This document shows positions 38,077-47,504 of a stretch of DNA of 64,000 nt, in pieces (position 1 is the first letter of the stretch; every line of letters begins with the position of its first letter). The DNA lies in NCBI RefSeq assembly GCF_000168295.1, contig NZ_AAQJ02000001.1:523001-587000 (forward strand), in the 5' to 3' direction. The stretch is from Rickettsiella grylli (GTDB taxonomy: Bacteria; Pseudomonadota; Gammaproteobacteria; Diplorickettsiales; Diplorickettsiaceae). The notes beneath the pieces are model-generated. The model was not told the DNA's origin, did not search any database, and saw only the letters and a list, made by a program, of their open reading frames with translations. Position numbers and translations under genes: made by a program.

Positions 38077-40050
38077 ATGCAAATAAATAGCCGATTGTTA
38101 GTGCGTATTATTAAGAATTTACCAAATTATATTTTTGTAAAAGATAGTAATTTGGTATATCAACTATGTAATCATAATTTTGTTACTGCTATTGGTGGGA
38201 GTAATCCGATAGGGAAAAATGACTATGAATTACCTTGGGATAAGAATTCAGTCATGCAGTATCAACAAGAAGATAAATATATTCTCAGCACAGGAAAATC
38301 TATTTTAAACAAAGAAGTTCCAATGTATTTAGCAGAGAAAAAAAAGATACTGTCTGTTAGTAAAGTACCGATTTATGATATAGAACACCAACATATTATA
38401 GGTATTTTAGGCGTTTACGTTGATATCACTGAAAAGAAAAAAGCAGAAAAAGCCATTATCCAAGCTAAAGAAGCGGCAGAAGTGGCCAACCAAGCTAAAA
38501 CTGAATTTCTAGAAAACATGCGTCACGATATACGAACACCATTGTCTGGCATTATAGGGTGTGCTGAGTTGCTGCAATCAAAAACTAACGATCTGACTAT
38601 TTCTGAGTATGCGAACGATCTTGTTAAATCCAGCCATGCCTTACTGGATTTCCATAATAATGTCTTAGAAGGGATTCAAGTCGCTACGGGTGAAATTCCA
38701 TTCGTTAAAAAGAAATTTGATTTACGTCAACCATTGGAAGAAATCATCAACCTTAATAAATCCTTGGCCGCAGAAAAGCAACTCATTTTACAGTTTCACT
38801 ATGATGAGCGCATTCCTCAATACGTAATGGGTGACCCCGTACGCGTACAGCGTATTCTATTAGAGCTGCTCTCCAATGCATTAACCTTTACTAAAAAAGG
38901 ACAGGTTACTGTCAATATTGCACTCAAGAAAAAAGAATCAAGAGAAGTCATCGTCGAACTGAGTGTAAGTGATACCGGTATGGGTATACCTAAAGATAAG
39001 CAAGAGGAGATCTTTATTCGGTTCAAGCGTTTAACGCCTTCCTACAAAGGGATTTACAAAGGCTTAGGTCTAGGATTAACCACTGTCAAACAATTCGTTG
39101 ATGACCTGGATGGTGAGATTTACGTTGAAAGTGAATTGGATCACGGTGCTACGTTTACGTGTTTCATTCCTTTTCAAGAACCTTTAGTGATGGATGAAAC
39201 CACGGTAGAAGAAATACCGTTGCCGGATTATGGAAAATCGAATAAAGCGGTTACAACGCGTGTCACACCGATTTCATCTGAAGAAATAGGTAACAGTAAA
39301 ATTTTGCTAGTAGAAGATAACGTTTTAGCAGCGAAAGCCGCTGCCGGCGTTCTGTCAGAATTTAACTATACCATTGATATCGCGCCGGATGGCAAAACAG
39401 CCATGGAACGGTTACAAAAAAATGTGTATCAATTGATCCTCATGGATATTGGATTGCCTGATACAGATGGAATTGCCTTAGCCCACTGCATACGTCTTAA
39501 CCAATGGAAAAAAAATCATGCGACGATTCCTATCGTTGGTCTAACGGCGCATATTGGGGAAAGAAAACAGGAATGTCTTGATGCGGGTATGAATGCCGTT
39601 ATTCATAAACCCTTAAAAAAAGAAACGGTTCAAGAATTATTAACCACATTTATGCAGAATGAATCCTCCGACGAGCCCACCGCATCAACACGCTTTATGA
39701 TCAAAGGCGCAGTAATAGATTTTGATGAAATCAAAAAGATCTTACGGGATGAGAAAGTCATTGAAGAATGTCAACAATTGATGATAACAGGCTTAAGTGA
39801 AGATTTAGTAAAACTCGCAGCCGGGTATCAATCAGAAGATTGGGAAAGCATTCAAGCGACTGCACACAAATGGCAAGGCGGTGCTGTTTATTATGGTGCT
39901 AAGCGATTGGAACAAGCGTGTAAAAATTTTAATGAGTATTGGTCAACGAGTAAGAAAGAATACCTGAAGACCTTGTATCACCAGTTAGTGCAAGAAATGG
40001 AAGCAGTGGTAGAAGTGTGTTGTTATAAACGAAGTGTTGTAACCTTTTAA
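38077..40050 (+). CDS. Hybrid histidine kinase: PAS, HisKA, HATPase, receiver, HPt
   Basis: A 657-aa soluble sensor kinase without membrane segments. The order is a PAS domain (about 8-118), a HisKA box NMRHDIRTPLSG with H150, an ATPase domain (LLSNALTFTKKG; DTGMGIPKDKQ; GLGLGLTTVKQF), a receiver (LLVEDNVLA; D457 in LMDIGLPDTDG; K at KPLKK) and an HPt domain with H597 (AHKWQGGA). The HPt HxxKG pattern has Gln where Lys is usual. A full internal phosphorelay is present but no output regulator lies nearby. It follows the FAD/NAD(P) gene by 4 bases. Confidence 0.85.
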   Translation: MQINSRLLVRIIKNLPNYIFVKDSNLVYQLCNHNFVTAIGGSNPIGKNDYELPWDKNSVMQYQQEDKYILSTGKSILNKEVPMYLAEKKKILSVSKVPIYDIEHQHIIGILGVYVDITEKKKAEKAIIQAKEAAEVANQAKTEFLENMRHDIRTPLSGIIGCAELLQSKTNDLTISEYANDLVKSSHALLDFHNNVLEGIQVATGEIPFVKKKFDLRQPLEEIINLNKSLAAEKQLILQFHYDERIPQYVMGDPVRVQRILLELLSNALTFTKKGQVTVNIALKKKESREVIVELSVSDTGMGIPKDKQEEIFIRFKRLTPSYKGIYKGLGLGLTTVKQFVDDLDGEIYVESELDHGATFTCFIPFQEPLVMDETTVEEIPLPDYGKSNKAVTTRVTPISSEEIGNSKILLVEDNVLAAKAAAGVLSEFNYTIDIAPDGKTAMERLQKNVYQLILMDIGLPDTDGIALAHCIRLNQWKKNHATIPIVGLTAHIGERKQECLDAGMNAVIHKPLKKETVQELLTTFMQNESSDEPTASTRFMIKGAVIDFDEIKKILRDEKVIEECQQLMITGLSEDLVKLAAGYQSEDWESIQATAHKWQGGAVYYGAKRLEQACKNFNEYWSTSKKEYLKTLYHQLVQEMEAVVEVCCYKRSVVTF

Positions 40051-40069
40051 ACGATTTGAACGCGCAAGC

Positions 40070-40612
40070 TTATGTGCTCGCGCGGCTTAATCGATATAAA
40101 ACATGCCGACAAAGAGAGCTGCTTTTTGGTAGCTTTGGGTGATCAAAGTCGTCGTGTGGATGATGATGCATACCGATCTTTTCCATTACTCGACGCGATC
40201 GACTATTATTTTCTACGGTAAATGAAACAACTTCTTCTAACTTCAGTGTAGTAAACGCAAGATCGACTACGGCTTTTGCAGCCTCGGTAGCATAACCTTT
40301 CCCCCAATGTTGAGAAGCTAATCGCCAACCCATTTCAATAGCAGGCGTGAAATGCGCCTCAAAAGAAGTAACTAACAACCCTACAAAACCAATGAATTCA
40401 CCATTTTTTTTCAATTCTACGACGTATGCTGTAAAACCATATTTTTTATAATGGTTCATAAAACGTTGAATTAAGGTTTTTGTTGTCGCTCGATCTCCAA
40501 TTTTAGGCAGAAATTCACAGACTAAAGGATCTTGATTAATTGCTGACAGGGGATCAAGATCCTGTTCTTTCCACGTTCTCAGTATTAGACGTTTTGTTTC
40601 TAAGATAATCAT
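40070..40612 (-). CDS. GNAT acetyltransferase, RimJ/RimL type
   Basis: A 180-aa protein starting ETKRLILRTWKEQDLDPL, typical of the RimJ/RimL branch. The acetyl-CoA segment is GWRLASQHWGKGYATEAAKA, followed by VVSFTVENNSRSRRVMEKIGM. It acetylates an unknown amine, perhaps a protein N-terminus or a small molecule. It is intact in a region of broken genes and converges on the hybrid kinase gene. Confidence 0.85.
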   Translation of the reverse strand: MIILETKRLILRTWKEQDLDPLSAINQDPLVCEFLPKIGDRATTKTLIQRFMNHYKKYGFTAYVVELKKNGEFIGFVGLLVTSFEAHFTPAIEMGWRLASQHWGKGYATEAAKAVVDLAFTTLKLEEVVSFTVENNSRSRRVMEKIGMHHHPHDDFDHPKLPKSSSLCRHVLYRLSRAST

Positions 40613-40799
40613 AACGTTTTCAATGGGATCTAATTCATTAGAGTAAGATTGTAAAATAAAGTTATTCTTTTAAATGAGGATAACAAAACGCCAAAGTGTG
40701 CCAATACCATTCGCGGTGCAACGGTTGCTGCTGATCAGCCAGTTATCCTCTTTTTGCGAAGTAGGAGATAAATACTCTAATTTTTCAATATTTAAATGC

Positions 40800-41465
40800 T
40801 TATAAAATTGAGCAGTAGGAATTAGTTGAAGGTGTATTTACCCAATCTAAATCGACTTCGCCTTGGATTCCTTGTACATGGCCTTTTGAGCTATGTTGCC
40901 ACCAAAACCATGTGGTTCCTGGTTTGTCCCAAGTTTTGGGGAGGCGAGGTTTTTCTACGTTCCAATGAGCTACCCAAAGACGATGTACGCTAAAATCATA
41001 TTTTTTCCAATTCACTCCACTATCCCAATAACCTGACGAGCAATAGATTATTACATCAAAATTTGGCAAAACATCCCGTTTTATTCGAGTCAATAAATTC
41101 TGTAAATTATCTGCCATAGCATCTGGGGTTACCGACTCATTCCCTCTTTTTTCAACGTCAATAGCCAGCCAATCTTTTGTAGTATCAAACGCAATGGAAG
41201 TCAGGTTTTTTCTTATGTTTTCTGTCTGTTCTTCGGGTGTACTACTTGCACCTCTGAAATAATGATAAGCACCTACGCTAATACCTGTTTTTTTAGCGGC
41301 ATTCCAATTAGCAACAAATTGGGGATCGGTATAAGTACCTCCTTCTGTCATTTTAATAAAAGCATGCTTTATTCCATCATTTATTACTTCATTCCATTTA
41401 ATATTCCCTTGCCATTTAGATACATCCACCCCTTTCTCGTAATTATTTTTTTCTAGAGTTTTCAT
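40800..41465 (-). CDS. Glycoside hydrolase family 25 lysozyme
   Basis: A 221-aa protein from the ATG at 41465, which has a ribosome site (AAAGGA); the frame also opens at 41510. GH25 features: GVDVSKWQGNIKW at the N-terminus, FIKMTEGGTYTDPQF, GAYHYFRG, DWLAIDVEKRG with the catalytic acidic residues, and VIIYCSSGYW. It would cleave peptidoglycan (muramidase). There is no signal peptide, so release would need lysis, a holin or a specialised secretion system. GH25 enzymes are mostly phage or Gram-positive, suggesting horizontal origin. Confidence 0.85.
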   Translation of the reverse strand: MKTLEKNNYEKGVDVSKWQGNIKWNEVINDGIKHAFIKMTEGGTYTDPQFVANWNAAKKTGISVGAYHYFRGASSTPEEQTENIRKNLTSIAFDTTKDWLAIDVEKRGNESVTPDAMADNLQNLLTRIKRDVLPNFDVIIYCSSGYWDSGVNWKKYDFSVHRLWVAHWNVEKPRLPKTWDKPGTTWFWWQHSSKGHVQGIQGEVDLDWVNTPSTNSYCSIL

Positions 41466-41600
41466 TGTTTTTCCTTTTATAAAAATTGAACCCATAAAGA
41501 ATAATAACATTTAGTATAAAATTTTCAATTTATCTAAAAATAGTTAATTAAAAATATCGCAATAGGTAGTTATTTTATTTTAATTGTTAAATCAATTGCT

Positions 41601-41800
41601 TTAGACAAATCGAACGCAATTAAAATTTTTTTTTATAAAAAATTTAGGACAATAAATAGAAGTACAATGTAAACCTCCCAAACTTCCCCCTGCTGCTTTA
41701 ACCAAACGAGGAGATTCAATACTTACTGTTCCATTGGCTTGCGGTGGGCATCCAAGCAGTAGTGGTTGCAGAAGAGAAATACTAATTCTTTCACCCTTTA
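41601..41800 (-). pseudogene. Coding-like relic, unidentified
   Basis: A minus-strand frame without stops for about 200 bases reads GERISISLLQPLLLGCPPQ, ANGTVSIESPRLVKAAGGS and LGGLHCTSIYCPKFF, ending at a TAA at 41601. The composition looks protein-like, yet no start codon is evident. It abuts the truncated 5' end of the oxidoreductase relic. I cannot name the family. Confidence 0.3.
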
Positions 41801-41806
41801 ATAGGT

Positions 41807-42841
41807 AACCCTGGAATAATCGGATGTGGTATGGTGGCTGATTATCATATCAGTAACTTTTTAAAAATAAATAATGTTGAGATAAAGTGGATCTGTGATA
41901 CCTCTAGAGAGGCCTTAACAAGAACTGCGGAAAAATATAAACTTCAAGGAATTTGCACCGATTACAAAAAAATTCTAAATGATAAATTTATTAATGCAGT
42001 TATTATTTGTACCTCGCCTCATAATCATTACCAAATTGGTATGGAGTCTATACAAGCTAAAAAACACGTTTTGCTTGAAAAACCTATTGCGGTAACTCGA
42101 GAAGAGACATATAGGCTTTATGATGAAGCCAGTAAAAATCCAGAAATTGTAATCTTCGAATGCTCTTCACGGCACTCTCGGTTACAGCCTAAATTCTTTG
42201 CTATAAAAAAAATTATCTAATCGGGTCAATGCGGACAAATTTATTATATTCACCATAGTGCTATCTATAGAAACTTAAGACCTGGTATTGAATATCATCC
42301 TAATGCTAAATGGTTTTATAAAAAAGAATTATGTGGTGGTGGCCCTTTATTAGATTGGGGTGTATACGATTTATCTTTTCATTTAGGCATTCTCAATGAT
42401 AATCCTAAATTAAAATTCATTAAATCATTTACCCTCAATGGATTAGATTCAAAAAGCCGAAATAATAAAGAGTTCAATGTAGAAGAACATGGCCTAGTTT
42501 CTATGGAATTTGATACAGGTTTAAACTATTTTTGGGAAAGATCAAGTCACGCTAATAATGAAACACCTAATCAGACTAAAATTTATGGCACTCATGGCGG
42601 ATTAAAATTTAGCTATTTATCATGGGAGGCTAATGAGGTGACGTACTACTCAGAGAAAAATGATACACCAACGGAAGAAAAATTTTTGATCGCAATGGGA
42701 AATCATACCAGTCATGAACATGATTTCTATGAGCTTGATAATCACTTTGTTCAGTGTGTTTTAAAAAAAGAAAAGCCTATATTACCTTTAAGTTTAGCGG
42801 TTAAACATCTAGATATTATCTTTAAAGCGTTAAACAACTAG
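41807..42841 (+). pseudogene. Gfo/Idh/MocA-family oxidoreductase with internal stop
   Basis: One frame encodes a nearly complete Gfo/Idh/MocA dehydrogenase: GIIGCGMVADYHISNFLK (NAD site), VIICTSPHNHYQIGMESIQA, HVLLEKPIAVT (the EKP motif) and FECSSRHSRLQP. A TAA at 42218-42220 follows, then in the same frame GPLLDWGVYDLSFHLGIL and onward to a TAA at 42841. Only a single nonsense codon separates the halves. The start codon is also unclear, since the first ATG (41831) lies inside the NAD motif. The substrate was probably a sugar or cyclitol. Confidence 0.75.
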
Positions 42842-42974
42842 ACATGATTTGCCCTTTGCTTGCTTTTGTCTTAAATACACGTTTTGAATTAGAAATATGA
42901 TTGCCTATCTACCAATTAAATAACTCTAGTGAGAAACTGGAAATGGATCCGATGAACATTAGTTTCGACCTTTT

Positions 42975-43430
42975 TTATCTTTTGGCATTGTGCCGTATGA
43001 ACGGCTCCCTAATTTTTAAAGAAACTAGAGATTGGTATTTAGTAGGTTTGCGATAGGCATTTCCCCAAGTCTCATTTTTTTCTCCAGGCACGAATTTTCT
43101 CAATGTTAAATGCAGCGATAAAAACACCTTCCTTTTCGTCGGCTATGGTAATACATGTATTACGAGACGCCATCATGGTTAAATGCAATACCATCAAATG
43201 CACAGGAATGACCGTTATTTTGAGGAGCCGCGTAATTAGTGAGCGCTACACCCACCATATTGTCAAATGCTCTGGTTTTAAATTGACACAATCTATTTTC
43301 TTCCATTTCACAAGCGTTGGGTGTTAGTATAATTTCGGCGCCTCCCAGCATTAACACACCTGCACTTTCAGGAAACTCACGGTCGTAGCAAATCATGGCA
43401 CCTATATCTACATCTCCTTTGCATAAAGCA
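42975..43430 (-). pseudogene. Carbon-nitrogen hydrolase, C-terminal remnant
   Basis: Minus-strand pieces reconstruct the C-terminal half of a nitrilase-superfamily hydrolase: DIGAMICYDREFPESAGVLM with the catalytic Cys, GAEIILTPNACEMEENRL, RAFDNMVGVALTNYAAPQNN and GHSCAFDGIAF. A frameshift leads to DEKEGVFIAAFNIEKIRAWR. A second shift at a poly-A run leads to ETWGNAYRKPTKYQSL and EPFIRHNAKR ending at 42975. The N-terminal half with the catalytic Glu and Lys is absent. Confidence 0.7.
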
Positions 43431-43718
43431 TTTGGTTTTAAACAGCTTAAACATTATATCGAAAAACATAATATTGATGAAGAATTAATACGAAAAATTC
43501 GGCAATGGTATGTGCATGCTTTAAATTTTTTTGGTCCGCCTAATGTTAAATCTCAAGAGCTGCTTAATTTTTATGGGATTAAGCGACAATCTAATGATGA
43601 GCTACGCTGTGCTTTTATTAAGGAGGTTTTGTGTGTCATGGATGAACTTGGTTTACGTAAGATTATTGATTATGAATTAGCTAATAAATACCCTTTTCAA
43701 CTGTCTGTACTTACATAA
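43428..43718 (+). pseudogene. C-terminal fragment resembling a PaaA-type di-iron protein
   Basis: A fragment of about 96 residues (FGFKQLKHYIEKHNIDEELI, ALNFFGPPNVKSQEL, YGIKRQSNDELRCAFIKEV). The IKRxSNDELRxxF pattern recalls the end of PaaA/BoxB-like Phenylacetic acid catabolic di-iron proteins; the identification is tentative. It starts abruptly where the carbon-nitrogen hydrolase relic ends. An ATG at 43395 is in frame but falls in that other relic, so the gene has lost its 5' part. Confidence 0.4.
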
Positions 43719-43728
43719 AGCTATATTT

Positions 43729-44133
43729 GTGATAAAGCTTACAGTTCTCTTTGAATCCCCTTTTTGGGTGGGAATATTTGAGAAAGAACAGGATGGGAAA
43801 TACTCCGTAGCAAGAATTGTATTTGGTGCTGAACCACGTGATTTTGAGGTATTTGAATTTGTTATAAATAAAATGGATCAGCTTAAATTTTCAAATCCTC
43901 AAGAAGATGAAATTGTTAAAAGGAAAATTAATCCAAAGCGCTTACAACGTGAAGTGAAAAAGGAAATTTCTAAAAAAAATATTGTTTCAAAAGCACAGGA
44001 TGCACTACGTTTGGAAATAGAAAAAAACAAAAAAGAAAGACGATCTTTTAACAGTAAATTAAAAGAAGCGATTAAGCAGGAACGTTTTGAACTTAAACAG
44101 CAAAAGAAAAAGGAGAAAAAGCGTGGACATTAA
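43729..44133 (+). CDS. YjdF family protein (DUF2992)
   Basis: A 134-aa protein starting at GTG. The N-terminal half (LTVLFESPFWVGIFEKEQDGKYSVARIVFGAEP) and the highly charged Lys/Glu-rich C-terminal helix are characteristic of YjdF/DUF2992. Bacillus yjdF is controlled by an azaaromatic-binding riboswitch. No such leader is visible here because the upstream DNA is a gene relic. The family is mainly Firmicute, so transfer is likely. The frame is intact. Function unknown. Confidence 0.75.
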   Translation: MIKLTVLFESPFWVGIFEKEQDGKYSVARIVFGAEPRDFEVFEFVINKMDQLKFSNPQEDEIVKRKINPKRLQREVKKEISKKNIVSKAQDALRLEIEKNKKERRSFNSKLKEAIKQERFELKQQKKKEKKRGH

Positions 44134-44157
44134 CTTTTGGGTAGCAAGAAATATGCT

Positions 44158-44238
44158 ATGAAAAGACGTGTTGTTATCACAGGGATTGGGATAATTGCTC
44201 CTAATGGTCAAGGAAAAGAAGAATTTTGGGATAACTGA
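44158..44238 (+). pseudogene. N-terminal fragment of a beta-ketoacyl-ACP synthase
   Basis: The first 26 codons (starting MKRRVVITGIGIIAPNGQGK) match the canonical FabF/KAS II or polyketide ketosynthase N-terminus. A TGA follows, just where the phage-like module begins (about 44240). The rest of the gene is missing, so the module or an accompanying deletion removed it. It lies 24 bases after yjdF. Confidence 0.65.
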
Positions 44239-44241
44239 TTA

Positions 44242-45167
44242 TCACCCGCTTCGATCCCAAGCACTTGCCAATATTTCTGAAGGTGCTGCCGTTGTTGTGC
44301 TCGAAGAATCTAAACGAGTTACATCATGGTCGGGAGGCGCCTGCTGTTGTTGTAGAGACTCACGTTGCTCTTTAGCAAGCCATGCATTGATGTGACGCAA
44401 GATCTGTGATCGGGTTTTTCGTGCATTTGGATTAGCTTCATTCCAAGCTTGTATTTGGCGCAACTCTTGCAAAACATCAATATTTGAATAGATTTTCTTC
44501 CAGGTGTTGATATCCATTTTCCCAGAATAAATACATCGTTATTTTGAAGTGGAATATCGATGATTTCTTCGTTGGAAATGGTATTTACTACACTTTTTTT
44601 ATTAATTAATAAGGGAATTTTTGAGTTGCTGCTGGGTAAGCCGCCGATAAACGACGGCTTACAAACAACATCCTGTTCCTGATCCTTCTCCTGATTCTGA
44701 TCCTGTTCCTGATTCTGTTCCTGGTTTTGAAAGGGTTGCGATAGAGTTGCTAAATGGTTTTTAAACCCTTCATCTAAGTGTTTATTTTGAGCTAATAAGC
44801 TTACTATTAAAGGTCTAAAAACCATTGATTGTGTTGGAACTCGTTTAAAAAGTTTACTCAGACTTTTGCCTTGATTTGGATTTTCAATCGGGTTCCAATC
44901 TAGAAAGTGAGTGATCAGAATCCAATTAGATTCAGTGTCTCGAATTAAAAATTTAACTTGAGATAGTTCTGAAAATACTTGATAAACTGTTTCTCCATTC
45001 CATTTTAAATCCTCTGCTACATACCCTATGGGTAATCGAAAACAACCCAACATATTAGTATGCGGTCCTGTCAATAAATAAACGGCTAATAATTTGGCGT
45101 GTGTAGATAAATTTTGTAATGCTAAATCAGACCAAAATTGGGTTTGTACCGAACCGTATTCTCTCAT
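44242..45167 (-). pseudogene. Phage/plasmid replication-type protein, frameshifted
   Basis: The N-terminal part (FWSDLALQNLSTHAKLLAVY, GPHTNMLGCFRLPIGYVAED) resembles phage replication-initiation proteins. A long Gln/Glu/Asp linker follows. At about 44520 the reading must change frame to reach INTWKKIYSNIDVLQE, AWNEANPNARKTRSQIL and HINAWLAKEQ, the usual C-terminal domain of such proteins. Read alone, the upstream frame continues to 44319 with an unrelated tail. The protein is therefore probably inactive, unless the C-terminal piece works as a separate gene starting at 44517. Confidence 0.6.
44667..44731 (-). repeat. Degenerate hexamer repeat encoding a Gln/Glu/Asp linker
   Basis: Repeated CAGGA(A/T)-type units in the replication gene encode NQEQNQEQDQNQEKDQEQD, joining its two domains. 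Such slippage-prone repeats change length easily. Confidence 0.7.
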
Positions 45168-45169
45168 TT

Positions 45170-45784
45170 TTATTTCCTTTTTTTAGATTGATAAATAAAA
45201 GAAGAAATTTCTTTTTTATCATGTGTTAATATTTTTTGCTGCTTTCTGTGAGTGAAGCGAGTTAGAAGTGCAGCTGCGGAAGTTTTTAGCTTTCCTTCAT
45301 CAACGGCTTTTACCAGTTCAGAACTGCCGAGTAATTGAATTTTCTCAGCGTAGCGATAACTGTCTTTGCAACCAAAGCCAAGTAAAGCAGCTATCAATTC
45401 ATCTGTTCTTCCTTTTATTTCGTCGAAATTTCGACGAAATGGTTTGTGAAAACGAGGCCCTTGGCGGTTTCCTAAATATTTTTTCGTCGCAATTCCAATA
45501 GCAGCTCGTTCGCAGATTAAAAAGGTTTGCACTAATACAGCCAACTCATATTTTTTTGTTAGCAGATCAGATAAAGAAAAGTGCCAAGCAGGAACCATTT
45601 TTTTGTTCTGTTGCTGATAAACTAAATAAGTGCTTGGGTTGGCTATGAGTTGTTGATTTTCATCGATGATAACTGGTCTAAACTGGTTTAAAGGACGTTG
45701 CTCTCGGTCGGTAAAACTAGGAACTGAAAAATTACATTTCACATGAGCTATCGAAACATTCATGAGTTTAATAGGATGATGCAT
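45170..45784 (-). CDS. ParB-like DNA-binding protein of the mobile module
   Basis: A 204-aa protein lacking a clear nuclease domain. The C-terminal half (GRTDELIAALLGFGCKDSY, IQLLGSSELVKAVDEGKLKTSAAALLTRF) matches the helical DNA-binding portion of ParB/Spo0J-like proteins, where ELV-x-A-V-D-x-G-K-x-x-x-x-AA is recurrent. It lies 2 bases before the replication gene and overlaps the repressor gene, so they form one minus-strand operon. A role in element replication or partition is inferred. Confidence 0.55.
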   Translation of the reverse strand: MHHPIKLMNVSIAHVKCNFSVPSFTDREQRPLNQFRPVIIDENQQLIANPSTYLVYQQQNKKMVPAWHFSLSDLLTKKYELAVLVQTFLICERAAIGIATKKYLGNRQGPRFHKPFRRNFDEIKGRTDELIAALLGFGCKDSYRYAEKIQLLGSSELVKAVDEGKLKTSAAALLTRFTHRKQQKILTHDKKEISSFIYQSKKRK

Positions 45785-46026
45785 AAAGGTAGAGATAACG
45801 ACTTTAGTTCCATCCGATCCAATGGTGAAATCAAATCTAAAGGATCTATTTTATATTTCAGTTTTTCCCATAGGTATTTTTCAATTTTTTTCGCAAACTT
45901 CAATTTTGCCCAGGTATGGCCATTTCGCATAGAACATAAATTTTGATGTGATGTGCCCAAAATTTTGGCCGCCTTTTCTACCGTTCCACATTCTCGAATA
46001 AATATCTCAAAAGGGCTGTTTTCCAT
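45760..46026 (-). CDS. Cro/CI-like repressor of the mobile module
   Basis: An 88-aa protein from the ATG at 46026 (another ATG at 46041). A helix-turn-helix is visible in FIRECGTVEKAAKILGTSHQNLCSMRNG, the YdaS/Cro-like arrangement of small phage repressors. It is divergent from the excisionase-like gene, like a phage immunity region, and overlaps the following ParB-like gene by 25 bases. Confidence 0.65.
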   Translation of the reverse strand: MENSPFEIFIRECGTVEKAAKILGTSHQNLCSMRNGHTWAKLKFAKKIEKYLWEKLKYKIDPLDLISPLDRMELKSLSLPLCIILLNS

Positions 46027-46157
46027 ACTTATCCACTCCATTTATTTTTTTATGAATATGAATGAACAAAATAAGTCTATACAAGATTCTTGAAATATTC
46101 TTTGCAAATAATTCTAGTAATCTGATTAGCGGATAGTTCAAAAATAAGGATAAGAAT

Positions 46158-46490
46158 ATGCAGCCAAGACTCATACGTTTACGTGACGCACCGAATTATT
46201 TAGGAATGGATCGGCATCGATTTAATGAAGAAGTGAGACCTTACTTAACAGTAATTCCAATTGGGGAAATAGGAATTGCATTTGACCGACTTGATTTAGA
46301 TGTTTGGGTGGACGATTATAAGCGGTGTAAGGGTCGTCCTCCAGTTAAAAGGGGACAACCATGGGAAGAAAAAAAATGCCAGGACTCGTTAAACGCGGGA
46401 ACATTTGGCACATTAACAAAAAAGTCAACGGGCGTCGCATTTCAGAAAGCACTGGATCAGGCTTGCTCGAAGAAGCCGAACGTTACTTAA
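46158..46490 (+). CDS. Excisionase-like small DNA-binding protein
   Basis: A 110-aa protein. Residues 1-60 (PRLIRLRDAPNYLGMDRHRF, EVRPYLTVIPIGEIGIAFD, LDVWVDDYKRC) match the MerR/AlpA-like protein that commonly precedes tyrosine integrases in proteobacterial elements. The C-terminal half overlaps the integrase start by about 130 bases, which is common for this pair. It probably controls excision direction or integrase expression. Confidence 0.7.
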   Translation: MQPRLIRLRDAPNYLGMDRHRFNEEVRPYLTVIPIGEIGIAFDRLDLDVWVDDYKRCKGRPPVKRGQPWEEKKCQDSLNAGTFGTLTKKSTGVAFQKALDQACSKKPNVT

Positions 46491-47429
46491 TTCGACGTCT
46501 CGAACAGATTCGTCAAGCCAGTCTCTATGGAATAAGACCAAAGCGGACTTTTCAGGAAGCAGCGACTAAATATTTGATGGAACATCAACATAAAGCAAGT
46601 ATTCACGTTGATGCGGGTAACATTAGGGTACTTGATAAGTTCATAGGAGGCTTACCTTTAGACGGAATTCATATGGGGACTTTGGTCTTATATAGGTGCT
46701 CGTCGAAAAGAAGGTGTAAAGACGAGAACGATTAATCATGGGTTACAGATTGTTCGTCGTATTTTAAATTTGGCGGCTAGTGAGTGGTTAGATGAGTATG
46801 GTTTAACTTGGATAGCTGTTGCTCCTAAAATCCGGTTATTTTCCGAATTGGATAGACAGCAACCTTATCCGTTAGATCGACAGGAGCAAGCACGTTTATT
46901 TAACGAGTTGCTTGCACACTTGAAGCGAATGGCATTGTTTGCTGTCAATACAGGATGCCGTGATCAAGAAGTATGTAAGTTGCAGTGGGAATGGGAAGTT
47001 CGCTTAAATGGGAGCTCAGTATTTATGATTCCTGGAAAGTTTGTGAAAAATCGTCAAGATCGTTTAGTTGTTTTAAATGATATTGCACATTCTGTAATTA
47101 ATCAGGTTCGTAGTATCCATCCTAAATATGTTTTTACTTACTTAGGGAAATCCACTACGCGTATGCTTAATTCGGCATGGTTAAAGACACGTGCGCGTCC
47201 AGGATTACCAAAGGTGCGAGTGCATGATCTTAAACAGACTTTTGGGCGGCGGTTACATGCAGCAGGTGTAAGCTTCGAAGATCGCCAAGATTTATTAGGA
47301 CATAAAAGTAGTCGTATGACTACTCATTACTCACAAGCGGAATTAAGTAATTTAATTCATGCTGCAAATAAAGTTTGTGGGGTAGGTCAAGGTATCCCGT
47401 TACTCACGGTGCTTAAAAGAGCCATGTAA
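46361..47429 (+). pseudogene. Tyrosine integrase, frameshifted
   Basis: The N-terminal part (MPGLVKRGNIWHINKKVNG, SAM-like binding region) runs from 46361. Near 46690 a frameshift is required to continue as GARRKEGVKTRTINHGL and into the catalytic domain. That domain has Arg in NTGCRDQEVCKLQW, HDLKQTFGRR (HxxR), LLGHKSSRMTTHYS with the second His and the nucleophile Tyr. All five catalytic residues survive, so one indel inactivated it. It ends 76 bases from the 3' end of tRNA-Phe, the expected arrangement for a tRNA-targeting integrase. Confidence 0.85.
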
Positions 47430-47504
47430 AACTGGGAGTCGCGCAAAAGTCGCGCAGATAAATTTTTTGGATATTTTAAAAGTGATGTAAGTGTTTGATT
47501 TATC

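Noticed and set aside
43395..43427. ATG at 43395 as the true start of the PaaA-like fragment
   Set aside because: The first 11 codons are the reverse strand of the carbon-nitrogen hydrolase relic, so this start is accidental.
44190..44395. Plus-strand frame ending in a Cys-rich tail at 44395
   Set aside because: It runs antisense to the replication-type gene and joins part of the ketosynthase fragment region; not a credible protein.
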